64,000 nucleotides of DNA from Pseudomonadota bacterium (lineage in GTDB: Bacteria > Bdellovibrionota_C > UBA2361 > SZUA-149 > DAOLCO01), in the NCBI GenBank assembly GCA_027487795.1, contig JAIYCX010000031.1:62001-126000 (forward strand), in the 5' to 3' direction. The translations under genes were made by a program, and so were the position numbers. Below, piece after piece: positions 35,986 through 44,830 of this stretch (positions are counted from its first letter, which is position 1; each line of letters begins with the position of its first letter). The notes under the pieces were generated by a model. It worked only from the letters and a program-made list of their open reading frames with translations, had not been told where the DNA came from and made no database searches.

Positions 35986-37053
35986 ATGACCGAAAAAGTT
36001 AATATTTTAGAGAATAGCAATTCTGATATTTCACCAATAAGAAAAATAGCCTCATGGGCCTTTTCTAAAAGCCTTGCTCACAAATGGTATAATTTTGGCG
36101 GCGATGTAATTTTAATGTACCACCGCATAATTAATCCAAAAGATACTGATATAATAATGCAAGACGGCATGTACACAATGCCAGAAACTTTTAGAATGCA
36201 GCTTCAACTTCTAAAAGAACATGCAGATGTTATCTCCTTAGAAGATTTTCTACTGAATACCCAAAAAAACTCAAATAAAAGTAGAAAAAAAATAGCAATC
36301 ACTTTTGATGATGGTTGGATAGACTTTGAAACCAACGCTCTGCCAGTTCTCAAAGAATTTAAACTACCGGCAACAGTATTTTTACCAACTAGTTTCATCA
36401 ATACTTCAAAATTATTCTGGACTGACTCTATTTCAAAGATACTGTCATTTTTAATAAAAAATCCAGAAGTACAATCTAAATATTTCTCAAAAAATATCGA
36501 TAACAAAAGCTATTCTCTTAAAGTTCTAAAAAATTCTCTTCAAGCTAAATCTTTTAGCGAAGCTATCGAACCTTTAATTGAAACCTTAAAACTTGCTGAA
36601 ATTCAAGATAGGTTAGTTTTCATAAAAGATCTTAAAGATCTCTGTCTAGAATCTGGCATGAATCCAAATACTGATAAATTTCTATCATGGTCAGCCGTAA
36701 AACGCATTTCAGACGAAGGACTTATTTCTTTTGGTTCCCACTCACACAAACATGAGATATCGACTTCACTTTCCGCACAAGCTTTCAAGGAGGACATTTC
36801 CTCGTCTATCTCAGCATTTAAAGAAAATAAAATTCCTATGACTAAAATCTTCTGTTACCCAAATCAAAATAGATCAGAAGAATGTGATGACATTTTACAA
36901 AACCTAGGTTTCTTAGGCGCGCTTGCCTCAACTAAAACTACTTCATTACTAGCTGAAAATAAAAATTTCCCAATAGGCATAAGACTAGGTATACACGAAC
37001 ATATTAGCTACAATACTGAATTATTTTTAGCACGAGTGTGGCTAAATCGATGA
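35986..37053 (+). CDS. Polysaccharide deacetylase (NodB domain)
   Basis: In the 355 residues the NodB domain is complete: the first motif TFDDG at residues 106-110 (catalytic and metal Asp), LPATVFLPTSFI after it, and the metal-binding His252 and His256 in GSHSHKH. Enzymes with this domain remove N- or O-acetyl groups from chitin-like oligomers, peptidoglycan or exopolysaccharide. No signal peptide is seen, so it may act on a cytosolic lipid-linked glycan. Its stop overlaps the start of a divergent paralogue (ATGA). Confidence 0.82.
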   Translation: MTEKVNILENSNSDISPIRKIASWAFSKSLAHKWYNFGGDVILMYHRIINPKDTDIIMQDGMYTMPETFRMQLQLLKEHADVISLEDFLLNTQKNSNKSRKKIAITFDDGWIDFETNALPVLKEFKLPATVFLPTSFINTSKLFWTDSISKILSFLIKNPEVQSKYFSKNIDNKSYSLKVLKNSLQAKSFSEAIEPLIETLKLAEIQDRLVFIKDLKDLCLESGMNPNTDKFLSWSAVKRISDEGLISFGSHSHKHEISTSLSAQAFKEDISSSISAFKENKIPMTKIFCYPNQNRSEECDDILQNLGFLGALASTKTTSLLAENKNFPIGIRLGIHEHISYNTELFLARVWLNR

Positions 37054-38207
37054 AATTACCAAATTTCCTTGAGAGGCTCATAAACAAAAGAATTGCCGAG
37101 ATCAAAGCGAGCATCTTTTATAAAGTTTATCTATATCTAGATACAACAATACGCTTAAAATTATATTTGAAAAAAACAGATACCAAGGCGCTTAGTAAGT
37201 CATATAAAAAAATTACTGGAGAAGGTTGGGTAATACTTCATTATCAAAGAATCTGTAATCCTAAAGAAGTACCTTTTGCACTAGCTAATCATAGTTACAT
37301 TGAAGAAAAAACATTCAAAAAACATTGTTCTTGGCTAAAACAAGAAGCAGAAGTAATCCCTCTAAATCAGTTAATTGATCATATAGAAAATAATACACCA
37401 ATCCCTAGTAGAAGCGTTATTATTACTTTTGAGAATGGTTTTTTAGATGGGTATGCTCGAGGAGCCCAGCACTTAATTGATTATAACTTACCCGCCACTT
37501 ACTCCATCCCGACTGCATATATTGGCACGAACTCTTATCTCTTATATGATTTAATTTCTATACTTTGCAATACTTTGTATCTTCATAAAGTACCCTTTCC
37601 TAGCCTGATAGAAGTAGAAAAAGATTTAGATGGAGTTCTTTTACCTACTCTAGATAGGAATCAGCTTCCTAGTCCTAAAACTCATATGGCACTCATAACA
37701 ATTTGTTATGGTCTAAATAAGGGTCAAAGAGCTAAATTATTTGAAAAACTAGATATACTAGTTAAAGAATATGATTTAGAATTACCACCGTGGAGAGATT
37801 TTATGAATTGGCAAGAAGTGGAAAAAATTTCCGAAGCTGGGTTTCAAATCATAAATCAACTACATTCTAATCCCTGGATAACTTTACTCAGTAAAAAAGA
37901 ATTAGAACAGGAACTAGACGAAGCTGACAAACTATTAACCAAACTACCAACATACAAAAAAGACCTAACCTCTTTCCCATATGGCATTTATTCTGATTCT
38001 AGTATTAATAATCTTGAAAAACTAGGTATGCATTATGGCTTAGCCTACAATATGGGTCCATCTGTTCCAGATCAACGAGCATTAGAAACAAATAATAAAT
38101 TTAAAATTCTTAGCAGATTAAATGTTTGCGAATCCAATACGCATTCTAGAGAGCTTTTCTTCTCCAGGCTATGGGGTCTAGACCTTCAAAAATTAGGAGG
38201 CAACTAA
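37050..38207 (+). CDS. Paralogue of the deacetylase with a degenerate active site
   Basis: This 386-residue product, from the ATG at 37050 that overlaps the previous stop, has the same layout as the enzyme just upstream. Shared features are an HYQRICNPKE segment where the first has YHRIINPKD, LPATYSIPTAYIG for LPATVFLPTSFI, and a similar C-terminal end. The catalytic TFDDG is TFENG (residues 126-130), and the HSHKH metal motif is replaced by LHSNP. Metal binding and deacetylation should be lost. It could be a regulatory or binding partner of the first protein. A GTG four codons upstream is an alternative start. Confidence 0.75.
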   Translation: MKLPNFLERLINKRIAEIKASIFYKVYLYLDTTIRLKLYLKKTDTKALSKSYKKITGEGWVILHYQRICNPKEVPFALANHSYIEEKTFKKHCSWLKQEAEVIPLNQLIDHIENNTPIPSRSVIITFENGFLDGYARGAQHLIDYNLPATYSIPTAYIGTNSYLLYDLISILCNTLYLHKVPFPSLIEVEKDLDGVLLPTLDRNQLPSPKTHMALITICYGLNKGQRAKLFEKLDILVKEYDLELPPWRDFMNWQEVEKISEAGFQIINQLHSNPWITLLSKKELEQELDEADKLLTKLPTYKKDLTSFPYGIYSDSSINNLEKLGMHYGLAYNMGPSVPDQRALETNNKFKILSRLNVCESNTHSRELFFSRLWGLDLQKLGGN

Positions 38208-38211
38208 TAGT

Positions 38212-39738
38212 ATGATTGACGAGGCAGTAGAAAAACTAGCTAAAAACTTTGTAGAAAAGTTTAATGTATTAGGCGAGAAAGTTAAAGATTATAATTTTGA
38301 TTTTTCATTTTACTCCACTAATTTACTGGACCTAGTTCTAGATACTAGATTCACAAACCAGCTAGATAAAAAATTTAAAGAAGAATTAATTCTAGAGTCA
38401 GCTGCTTACCTTGGATTTTGTATTTATGGAATATGGGAGAATTTAACTCCAAGCCCTGAAATCTCTATAATTCTAAAAGAACATCCCCAAACTTCTATTA
38501 TACTTTCCTTAAAAAGCGAAGTCTTTCAAGCTCCTGCTCCAGTAAGCTTTAACCTAACAAATATCATCAACGATGCGCTACTCGCTACTTCACAAAACTA
38601 CTTCCCAACACGAGACTCAATAATAAAAGCAGGAGAAGAAAATAGAGCAATTAGCCATGCTGCTTTTGGAGTAGTAACTGGAATGAGCAGCCATGCAGAA
38701 GGTCCTTGGAAATTTAAAAACGAAGCTGAACTAAGCATCTTCATTAACCAAGTATCCTTACTACTAGGAGATGAAAAAACTGATAAGTTAAACTTTTTAA
38801 ACTCCAGTAAAATCGACAAATCAATTATATATCCAAATCTAACAATTCCTCCGCTAGGATACAAAGAAGCAATTGTTGGAAGAAGAGTTACTAGCTTTAT
38901 ACTAGATAAAGATTTAAATACTGAATGTAAAGCATTACTTAAAAGCTGCTTTAAAAGATCTGATTTTATGCTTGCTAGCGCTGGCTACTTACATATTACC
39001 AGTGAAGACTCCATAAATAATATCTACTCCGCAAAGGATTTCTCTTTAGTATATCCTCTATGGGCTTCAGGCTTGAGGCCTATGTTTCAAGCACTGCGGG
39101 AGTCTAAGGGATTTATTAGTTGGCTAAAAGCTGCCACAGAATCAAAGTTTGACGAAGCCTTATTAGAGCTTAGAATAGAATCAGAGTATGGGCTAACACC
39201 GCTTATTAATACTCCCTCTTTAATCGACGTACTGAATCCAAGAAATCTTCTTTATTTTGAAGCTCTGGCTAGTGGTTTAATCAGCGAAGGCTATATTCTT
39301 GGTAGAAAGCTAACTATGAAAAAGACAGTAACTGATAATGTCATATTTAATCAGGCATTTATTTGCTACAAACTTCGCAAAGCGGAAGAAGCCTTAGCAT
39401 TATTAGAGAGAATAAATGATAAAGAAATACTTAAGATAAAATTAGAATTATTAATAAAAAAAGATTATGAAAATCTAGATGAAAAATTACTTGAGAGAAT
39501 ACTAATTTCTTACAATCCTAATTGTTGGCAATTCGAAGCTGAATTTCTAATCACAACTACTAAAATTATATTAAGTAGCGAAGAGCTTAAAAATAACTTT
39601 GCTGAAATAACTATAAAAAGCTGCAAAAGCTCAGCAGTATTAGCTTATAGTACTGAGTTAAATTTTACTATTGGTGAAAACTTAAAAGTAAATTCATGGT
39701 CTCCATATTCATTTTGGAATACTGCAAGATTAATTTAA
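38212..39738 (+). CDS. Unrecognised protein with N-terminal helical domain and TPR-like end
   Basis: The 508 residues have no signal peptide or membrane helix. An N-terminal alpha/beta part includes LILESAAYLGFCIYGIWENL; a middle part is unlike anything I know; and NQAFICYKLRKAEEALALLERI near residue 390 looks like one TPR hairpin. The N-terminal pattern weakly resembles the TPR protein at 57877-59523. It ends in a four-base convergent overlap with the left end of the TraG-like array, so a link to that system is possible but unproven. Confidence 0.55.
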   Translation: MIDEAVEKLAKNFVEKFNVLGEKVKDYNFDFSFYSTNLLDLVLDTRFTNQLDKKFKEELILESAAYLGFCIYGIWENLTPSPEISIILKEHPQTSIILSLKSEVFQAPAPVSFNLTNIINDALLATSQNYFPTRDSIIKAGEENRAISHAAFGVVTGMSSHAEGPWKFKNEAELSIFINQVSLLLGDEKTDKLNFLNSSKIDKSIIYPNLTIPPLGYKEAIVGRRVTSFILDKDLNTECKALLKSCFKRSDFMLASAGYLHITSEDSINNIYSAKDFSLVYPLWASGLRPMFQALRESKGFISWLKAATESKFDEALLELRIESEYGLTPLINTPSLIDVLNPRNLLYFEALASGLISEGYILGRKLTMKKTVTDNVIFNQAFICYKLRKAEEALALLERINDKEILKIKLELLIKKDYENLDEKLLERILISYNPNCWQFEAEFLITTTKIILSSEELKNNFAEITIKSCKSSAVLAYSTELNFTIGENLKVNSWSPYSFWNTARLI

Positions 39739-42710
39739 TTCGGTTTATCATTTCTATCAATTTGCCCATTCCTCCGTGGCTTTGATATATCTCTCTGTCT
39801 AATTCTTCTAGAATCATCTTCTAGTTCTACATTTCTAGTATCAGTATACCTACTAGAATCATTAAATTTATCCTCAAAGCTTTGATAATTAGCTTCTAAA
39901 GTATTTAAAGACTGGGAGTCATTAGCTCTAAGCTGATCATAAGCAAACTTACCACTAAGATCTTCTCTCATCATTATTGGCAATTCATCAAATAAAATAG
40001 GCTTATTGAAATCAGCAATAGGATTAAAATTATTTTTATTTGAATTATCTGGTAAAGCCATAAACTGCTTTTCTTTTTCCAATTCTTCTATAGTCTCAGC
40101 ATCTGGAAATACAGTACTTGCAAAATCATTAAAACGATTTCTGGCTGTTCCTAGAGTATTTCTTTCTATCTGCTTTTCTTTTGGTACATCTGGAACAAAA
40201 TTACCCTTTAAGATATCGCTACTCTGATTATTTTCAGACTCTTTAGATTTATTGCCACCAATTTGCTTCGCTGCCTCGAGCCCTATTATCGAGGAAGCAC
40301 CTCCAATAATAGTCTTACCTATTTTACTATTTGTTACTTGACCGATAATACTTTGAGGTGAATTTTGGGATTTAGGGTCCTCCGGCTCATCCTTTCCAAG
40401 AGCAGTACTTATCTCTGATACACCACTATGAATTGTATTAACATGCGCTTTTATCATTCCCACCTTATTTTGAAAGTCCGTAATATGCCTATCTACTTCA
40501 GCAGCAGAAAGTTCGTTACCATCAAAAGTCCAAGGTACAGGTATGGCTCTATATATTGACATTTTATAGTGTAATTCATACGCCTGCCTTTCAATACTAG
40601 ATTCCCATTCTGCCTGTGCAATTTGAGCAGCGGCATCTTTGCTTGCCGTTTTGAAAGCCTGATCTAACTGTTCCTTCCCAATAATCTTATCACTCAAGTA
40701 TGCAAGATTTAAAACACTATTTGGGATACCATTCCCCATACCTTGAGATAAGATCTTACCTGGACCACTTATCCCACTAGCAAAACCTGACTTATCTGCA
40801 ATCCCTAAGGCACCAGCATATCTTTCTTTACTAAAATTAGCTGGCTTACTTATATTTGTATATCCAACAGCAGGACTAAAAGTAGATTCATTTTTACTCC
40901 AAAGATCTCTAACTTGAGCATTTGGATCTTCTCTGCCACGCTTTGATAAAACTTCATCACGCTTTGCTCCACCTAAACTATACGCAAGGCCCCTTGTGCT
41001 TTTTAATTGAATAGCATCTGATTTCATTTGAGTAATAGCACCTTGCTCCGCTCTTACCATTGCAGCTTCTCCAAAGAAATCTGCATACCTAGAAACTCCT
41101 TGCGCTATAAGACCAGAACCACCTTTCATCCCTCCAAGAATTAAATTTGCTGTGATTATAGGAACCGCATTAAGAGCTACAGCTAATAAGTTATAATAAC
41201 TTCCCATCTGAAATGTTGGATCCATTTGATGCAGGGCCGCAATAGCCGCATCCAAATTATTTGCTATTGCATCTATAGTATCACCCGTATTTTCTACAGA
41301 TAACTTTTGTTTCTGTACTACGTATAAAGACCAAAAAATTGTATCAAGTTGCATAACTATTGCTAAGCCTATATCCCAGCTTTTTGCCCAGAGCCATAAA
41401 GCAAACCAAATTAAGAAACCTTGAGCTTTTCCTGGTATAAGTAATAATAATGCAAAAAATGGAAATGTTACTCCAAGAAAATACAGAATAAGGCCCTGAA
41501 AAGTAGGAAGGCTAGAGGCAACATACATTATATTTTCTTTATAACCCCACTCACCAGCATTAAGTCCTGCTTTTTCACTAGCAGAAAACTCTCCCTGCAT
41601 TTTCATATGTATCTTTCTTATATCATTCCTACTGGCAAAGTTCGCTAATAAAGACCCTCTATCTGGAGAATTTAGTTCATTTCTCAAGTAGTATTTTGAA
41701 ATTACCTTTATGATTTCTTTTGAAGCAGAATCACTAATAGTAGATTTGCTACTAAGTAACTGCTCCGTGCTTTTGATACCACTAGCTTGACCTATTAAGT
41801 TATCAATAGCCTCGACATCAATACCAAGACGCTCAGCACCTCTATCCATTTTTTCTTTATGATATTCAGCTTTTTGTTTAATACCAAATAAAACTATCTG
41901 CCAAATATCCTGACATCTAAACATCATATCACTATTTTTATCACTGATTTCAATACCTAGTTTTGTTAAATAATTTCTTACCTCACTATTATTTTTAAAA
42001 TTTACAGTCTTCGTCATAATATCATTATATCTTTCTTGTGCTGACCGAATAGTGGGCATCTTAAATCTTCTACTATTACTTATTGCCTTACCTTCCGGAC
42101 CTCGAGGATTCGTTCGTCTTAAAGGATCCGTAATACCCTCCGCAGCTTCTACTGCTTGGAAACATAAACCAGTTAATCCATAATGTATCAACTGTCTGAG
42201 ACCAACATCTTCTTCCATTGCTGTTGTCATATATCCATACAACTGACCTTTTGCAATAAACCATAAATCGTTTTCTATCTGTACTCCATTTATCGTATTA
42301 ACAATTTCCTTAACTGATCCTCCGATCATTTCAATATATCTTTTAAATACTCTAGAAACCCTAGGAGTAGTATCTTCTCCGACTATATCTTGCTTACCAT
42401 TTTTAACTTCTACTTGATTTCTAGCATTACTTCCGAAGCTCCATACTGCATCCTGAATTTCTACTCTATCATTTAAAATAGCAAAAAATATTGGTGGTCC
42501 CAAAAATAACCATATACCCATTTTAGAACTTCTAAGAACCGCGATATGAAATACCGCTACAGCAACTCCAAATAAATAGATCAAAGCACCAATACTTTCT
42601 GTAAGCGGCTTACCTAATTTCTCTAAAATATGGCCCTGATAGTAGTAACCGGCAGTTTCAAGAATTGCCCCTACTAAAGATCCAGCACTGTTCATTTGCT
42701 CTAGTGGCAT
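39735..42710 (-). CDS. TraG-N-like membrane protein, array member 5 (long C-terminal tail)
   Basis: I start this 991-residue protein at ATG 42710: the alignment with its paralogues (MPLEQMNSAGSLVGAILETAG beside MPSELGQ...SAAMETAG) begins there, two bases past the previous stop. Two membrane helices (about 35-80) and a VWSFG motif open it. A periplasmic-type segment has Cys183 and Cys266 (CQDIW). The central membrane block runs from residue 402 (PTFQG) through IPGKA to AKSWDIG (448), with a further helix (NAVPIITANLILGG). A ~400-residue polar tail follows. It is distantly like conjugative TraG N-terminal domains. It is the last gene of the array. Confidence 0.72.
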   Translation of the reverse strand: MPLEQMNSAGSLVGAILETAGYYYQGHILEKLGKPLTESIGALIYLFGVAVAVFHIAVLRSSKMGIWLFLGPPIFFAILNDRVEIQDAVWSFGSNARNQVEVKNGKQDIVGEDTTPRVSRVFKRYIEMIGGSVKEIVNTINGVQIENDLWFIAKGQLYGYMTTAMEEDVGLRQLIHYGLTGLCFQAVEAAEGITDPLRRTNPRGPEGKAISNSRRFKMPTIRSAQERYNDIMTKTVNFKNNSEVRNYLTKLGIEISDKNSDMMFRCQDIWQIVLFGIKQKAEYHKEKMDRGAERLGIDVEAIDNLIGQASGIKSTEQLLSSKSTISDSASKEIIKVISKYYLRNELNSPDRGSLLANFASRNDIRKIHMKMQGEFSASEKAGLNAGEWGYKENIMYVASSLPTFQGLILYFLGVTFPFFALLLLIPGKAQGFLIWFALWLWAKSWDIGLAIVMQLDTIFWSLYVVQKQKLSVENTGDTIDAIANNLDAAIAALHQMDPTFQMGSYYNLLAVALNAVPIITANLILGGMKGGSGLIAQGVSRYADFFGEAAMVRAEQGAITQMKSDAIQLKSTRGLAYSLGGAKRDEVLSKRGREDPNAQVRDLWSKNESTFSPAVGYTNISKPANFSKERYAGALGIADKSGFASGISGPGKILSQGMGNGIPNSVLNLAYLSDKIIGKEQLDQAFKTASKDAAAQIAQAEWESSIERQAYELHYKMSIYRAIPVPWTFDGNELSAAEVDRHITDFQNKVGMIKAHVNTIHSGVSEISTALGKDEPEDPKSQNSPQSIIGQVTNSKIGKTIIGGASSIIGLEAAKQIGGNKSKESENNQSSDILKGNFVPDVPKEKQIERNTLGTARNRFNDFASTVFPDAETIEELEKEKQFMALPDNSNKNNFNPIADFNKPILFDELPIMMREDLSGKFAYDQLRANDSQSLNTLEANYQSFEDKFNDSSRYTDTRNVELEDDSRRIRQRDISKPRRNGQIDRNDKPN

Positions 42711-42711
42711 A

Positions 42712-44829
42712 CTATTCCTTTCCTCCAGCAACAGTGATAGTATTTCCTGCTCCTGCCACTGCAGCATTAGCCACAGGTTCAAATACCTTGGCGCCATCGA
42801 AGAAAGTCTTATCCATTTCTTCTTTTAAATACTGTTCAAATGGATTTGAATTTCTCAAATCATGACTATAATATCCTGCAGCAACAGCTCTATTAGCTGC
42901 ATATTGTCCTTTTTGTGAAATTTCAACATCGTATCGGGCCTTAGCAGCCGCACTAGCAAATGAATTTTCTATTTGCCTTCTTAGCTGTTCTGCTTTTTCC
43001 TGAGTAGCAGGAGCTAAAGAAACTCTTGTTGCATCAGATGACTCACTTAAAACTTTAGCCTCTGCTATTAGATTATGATATCTATCTATATCAGGTTGTA
43101 ATCTCTTTTTCTGATCGTTCATTGCTCTCTCAGTGTTTGCAAATATCTCTTGTTGCAGTCCCTTCATTAAAGACTGGGCCTGCATTGCTCTTGAAAAAGA
43201 AGCTGCTCCTCCTGCTATTCTACTAGCGTAATTAGTCCAACCTTTTCCTATTAAATTTTGAAGTTCTCCTCCACCTCCTCTTACAAACACTCCCGTAACT
43301 AAGGGTACTGCAAATAGGCAAGTAGCTATGATATTATAATATACTGCTTGAGAATAATTTGGATCTACTTCAAAAAGCTTTGTCCAGGCAACTCCGGCAT
43401 TTTTCATCTCTTCAGGGGTAATATTAGGACCTCTTGGAAACATAGAATAGAGCATATTATCAATTAGCATAACTACTCCAAAACCAAGATCCCAAAGCTT
43501 TAACCAAAGCCATAGACCCATCCAAGACAAGAAATTCAAAGCTCTACCAGGAATTACCGTCATCATTGCAAAAAATGGAAAAGAAGCAGCAAGAATTAAT
43601 AATCCAACTCCTTGAAAATAAGGTAAACTAAGTGCAGCCGTAACGTACTCTGATCGCTGTCCATACTTATCTGTTTTATTAAACTGCTGAATAGCACCTG
43701 TGGTAGTCTCGTTATATTCTGCATTCCACCCTGGTAAATTTCCACCTCTGCCTGTCATATAAATTGGAGAGAAGCCTTCCATTGCAGCTCCGGTAGTATA
43801 ACTATTTTGCTCCCAAACCTCTTCCCATAGAGATTTTGCAACTATCCAGTCTATCGCATAAAGACTAGCCGCAGCTCCTCCACCAGTAACATTATTAGTG
43901 TCCAATGCATTTGAATATAATCCGTTATATTCAGAGACTTTTAATAAAAAAGTCTCTCTTACTTTTTCTAGATCCTGCCCTGGTGCAAGAGATAATTCTA
44001 ATTCTTGTGAAATAGTATTTCCTACTTCTTCCCTTGCTATCGGTACTAATTTCTTCCATAAACTTTCACAAGTATGTACTTCTCCATCTAGTTGATTTTT
44101 TTGTAGCCATTGATAAAGTTCTGGTGACATTCCATTAGTAGGTCCTTCTTTTGAAGTAATTAAAATTGGTTTTTTTGCGAGATCTTTAATAATCAACTCT
44201 GCTGCATCTTTTTCTGCATCTAAAGAAGCCCTACCATTTATTTGTCTTAATGCATCAAAATATGGCAGACATTGGGCTGAAATTGTAATCTTAATAAGTA
44301 ATCTTAAATCTGGATCTCTTATATGAGCAAAGTTCCAGAGATTCATATAACGTTCAACTTTTTGAATAAAATTATATTCAGAATCCGTTTTGTCCAAGTT
44401 TAATGAAGATAATAAAGTATGAGAGACTTCGGATGTAAAAGCGTTCCAAAATTTATAAAATAAAGATACTCGAGTGCCTCCATCAGCCTCTAAATCTGAT
44501 ACTCCAGATAACGCTTTAGTTATAGCTTCCTTAGAAAAATCTTTATTTCCAAAAGACCAATCAGTTCCATCAGAGTTAACTCGAACTGTAGTCAAAAAGA
44601 AAAATAAAGCTGGACCGACTAATAAATATCTTCCCCATTTATAGTTTCCACCTGATGCAAATGCAATTAGAGCTCCTACTATCGCTATCAAGTATAATAA
44701 ACCAGCTAGCGACATTCCATCGGCATTAGAAACGAAATCAAGCATATCAGATTGAATAGCCGCACCGGCCGTTTCCATTGCTGCTGAAACAAGTGTTGCA
44801 CTCTTAGATTGTCCTAGTTCAGACGGCAT
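42712..44829 (-). CDS. TraG-N-like membrane protein, array member 4 (short tail)
   Basis: This 705-residue paralogue has the same order as its neighbours: two N-terminal helices (GLLYLIAIVGALIAFASGG and LLVGPALFFFL), DWSFG, Cys187 and Cys254 (CESLW), and the central block from 403 (PYFQG) with IPGRA and KLWDLG. It then has FAVPLVTGVFVRGGGGELQN, the most TraG-like stretch of the array. The tail is helical and Gln/Arg/Lys-rich. It begins one base after member 3 stops and ends one base before member 5 begins, so expression is tightly coupled. The TraG call is by pattern, not by search. Confidence 0.75.
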   Translation of the reverse strand: MPSELGQSKSATLVSAAMETAGAAIQSDMLDFVSNADGMSLAGLLYLIAIVGALIAFASGGNYKWGRYLLVGPALFFFLTTVRVNSDGTDWSFGNKDFSKEAITKALSGVSDLEADGGTRVSLFYKFWNAFTSEVSHTLLSSLNLDKTDSEYNFIQKVERYMNLWNFAHIRDPDLRLLIKITISAQCLPYFDALRQINGRASLDAEKDAAELIIKDLAKKPILITSKEGPTNGMSPELYQWLQKNQLDGEVHTCESLWKKLVPIAREEVGNTISQELELSLAPGQDLEKVRETFLLKVSEYNGLYSNALDTNNVTGGGAAASLYAIDWIVAKSLWEEVWEQNSYTTGAAMEGFSPIYMTGRGGNLPGWNAEYNETTTGAIQQFNKTDKYGQRSEYVTAALSLPYFQGVGLLILAASFPFFAMMTVIPGRALNFLSWMGLWLWLKLWDLGFGVVMLIDNMLYSMFPRGPNITPEEMKNAGVAWTKLFEVDPNYSQAVYYNIIATCLFAVPLVTGVFVRGGGGELQNLIGKGWTNYASRIAGGAASFSRAMQAQSLMKGLQQEIFANTERAMNDQKKRLQPDIDRYHNLIAEAKVLSESSDATRVSLAPATQEKAEQLRRQIENSFASAAAKARYDVEISQKGQYAANRAVAAGYYSHDLRNSNPFEQYLKEEMDKTFFDGAKVFEPVANAAVAGAGNTITVAGGKE

Positions 44830-44830
44830 A

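Noticed and set aside
42711..42797. N-terminal extension of array member 5 into member 4
   Set aside because: The paralogue alignment starts at the ATG at 42710, and the extension would be an out-of-frame reading of the end of member 4.
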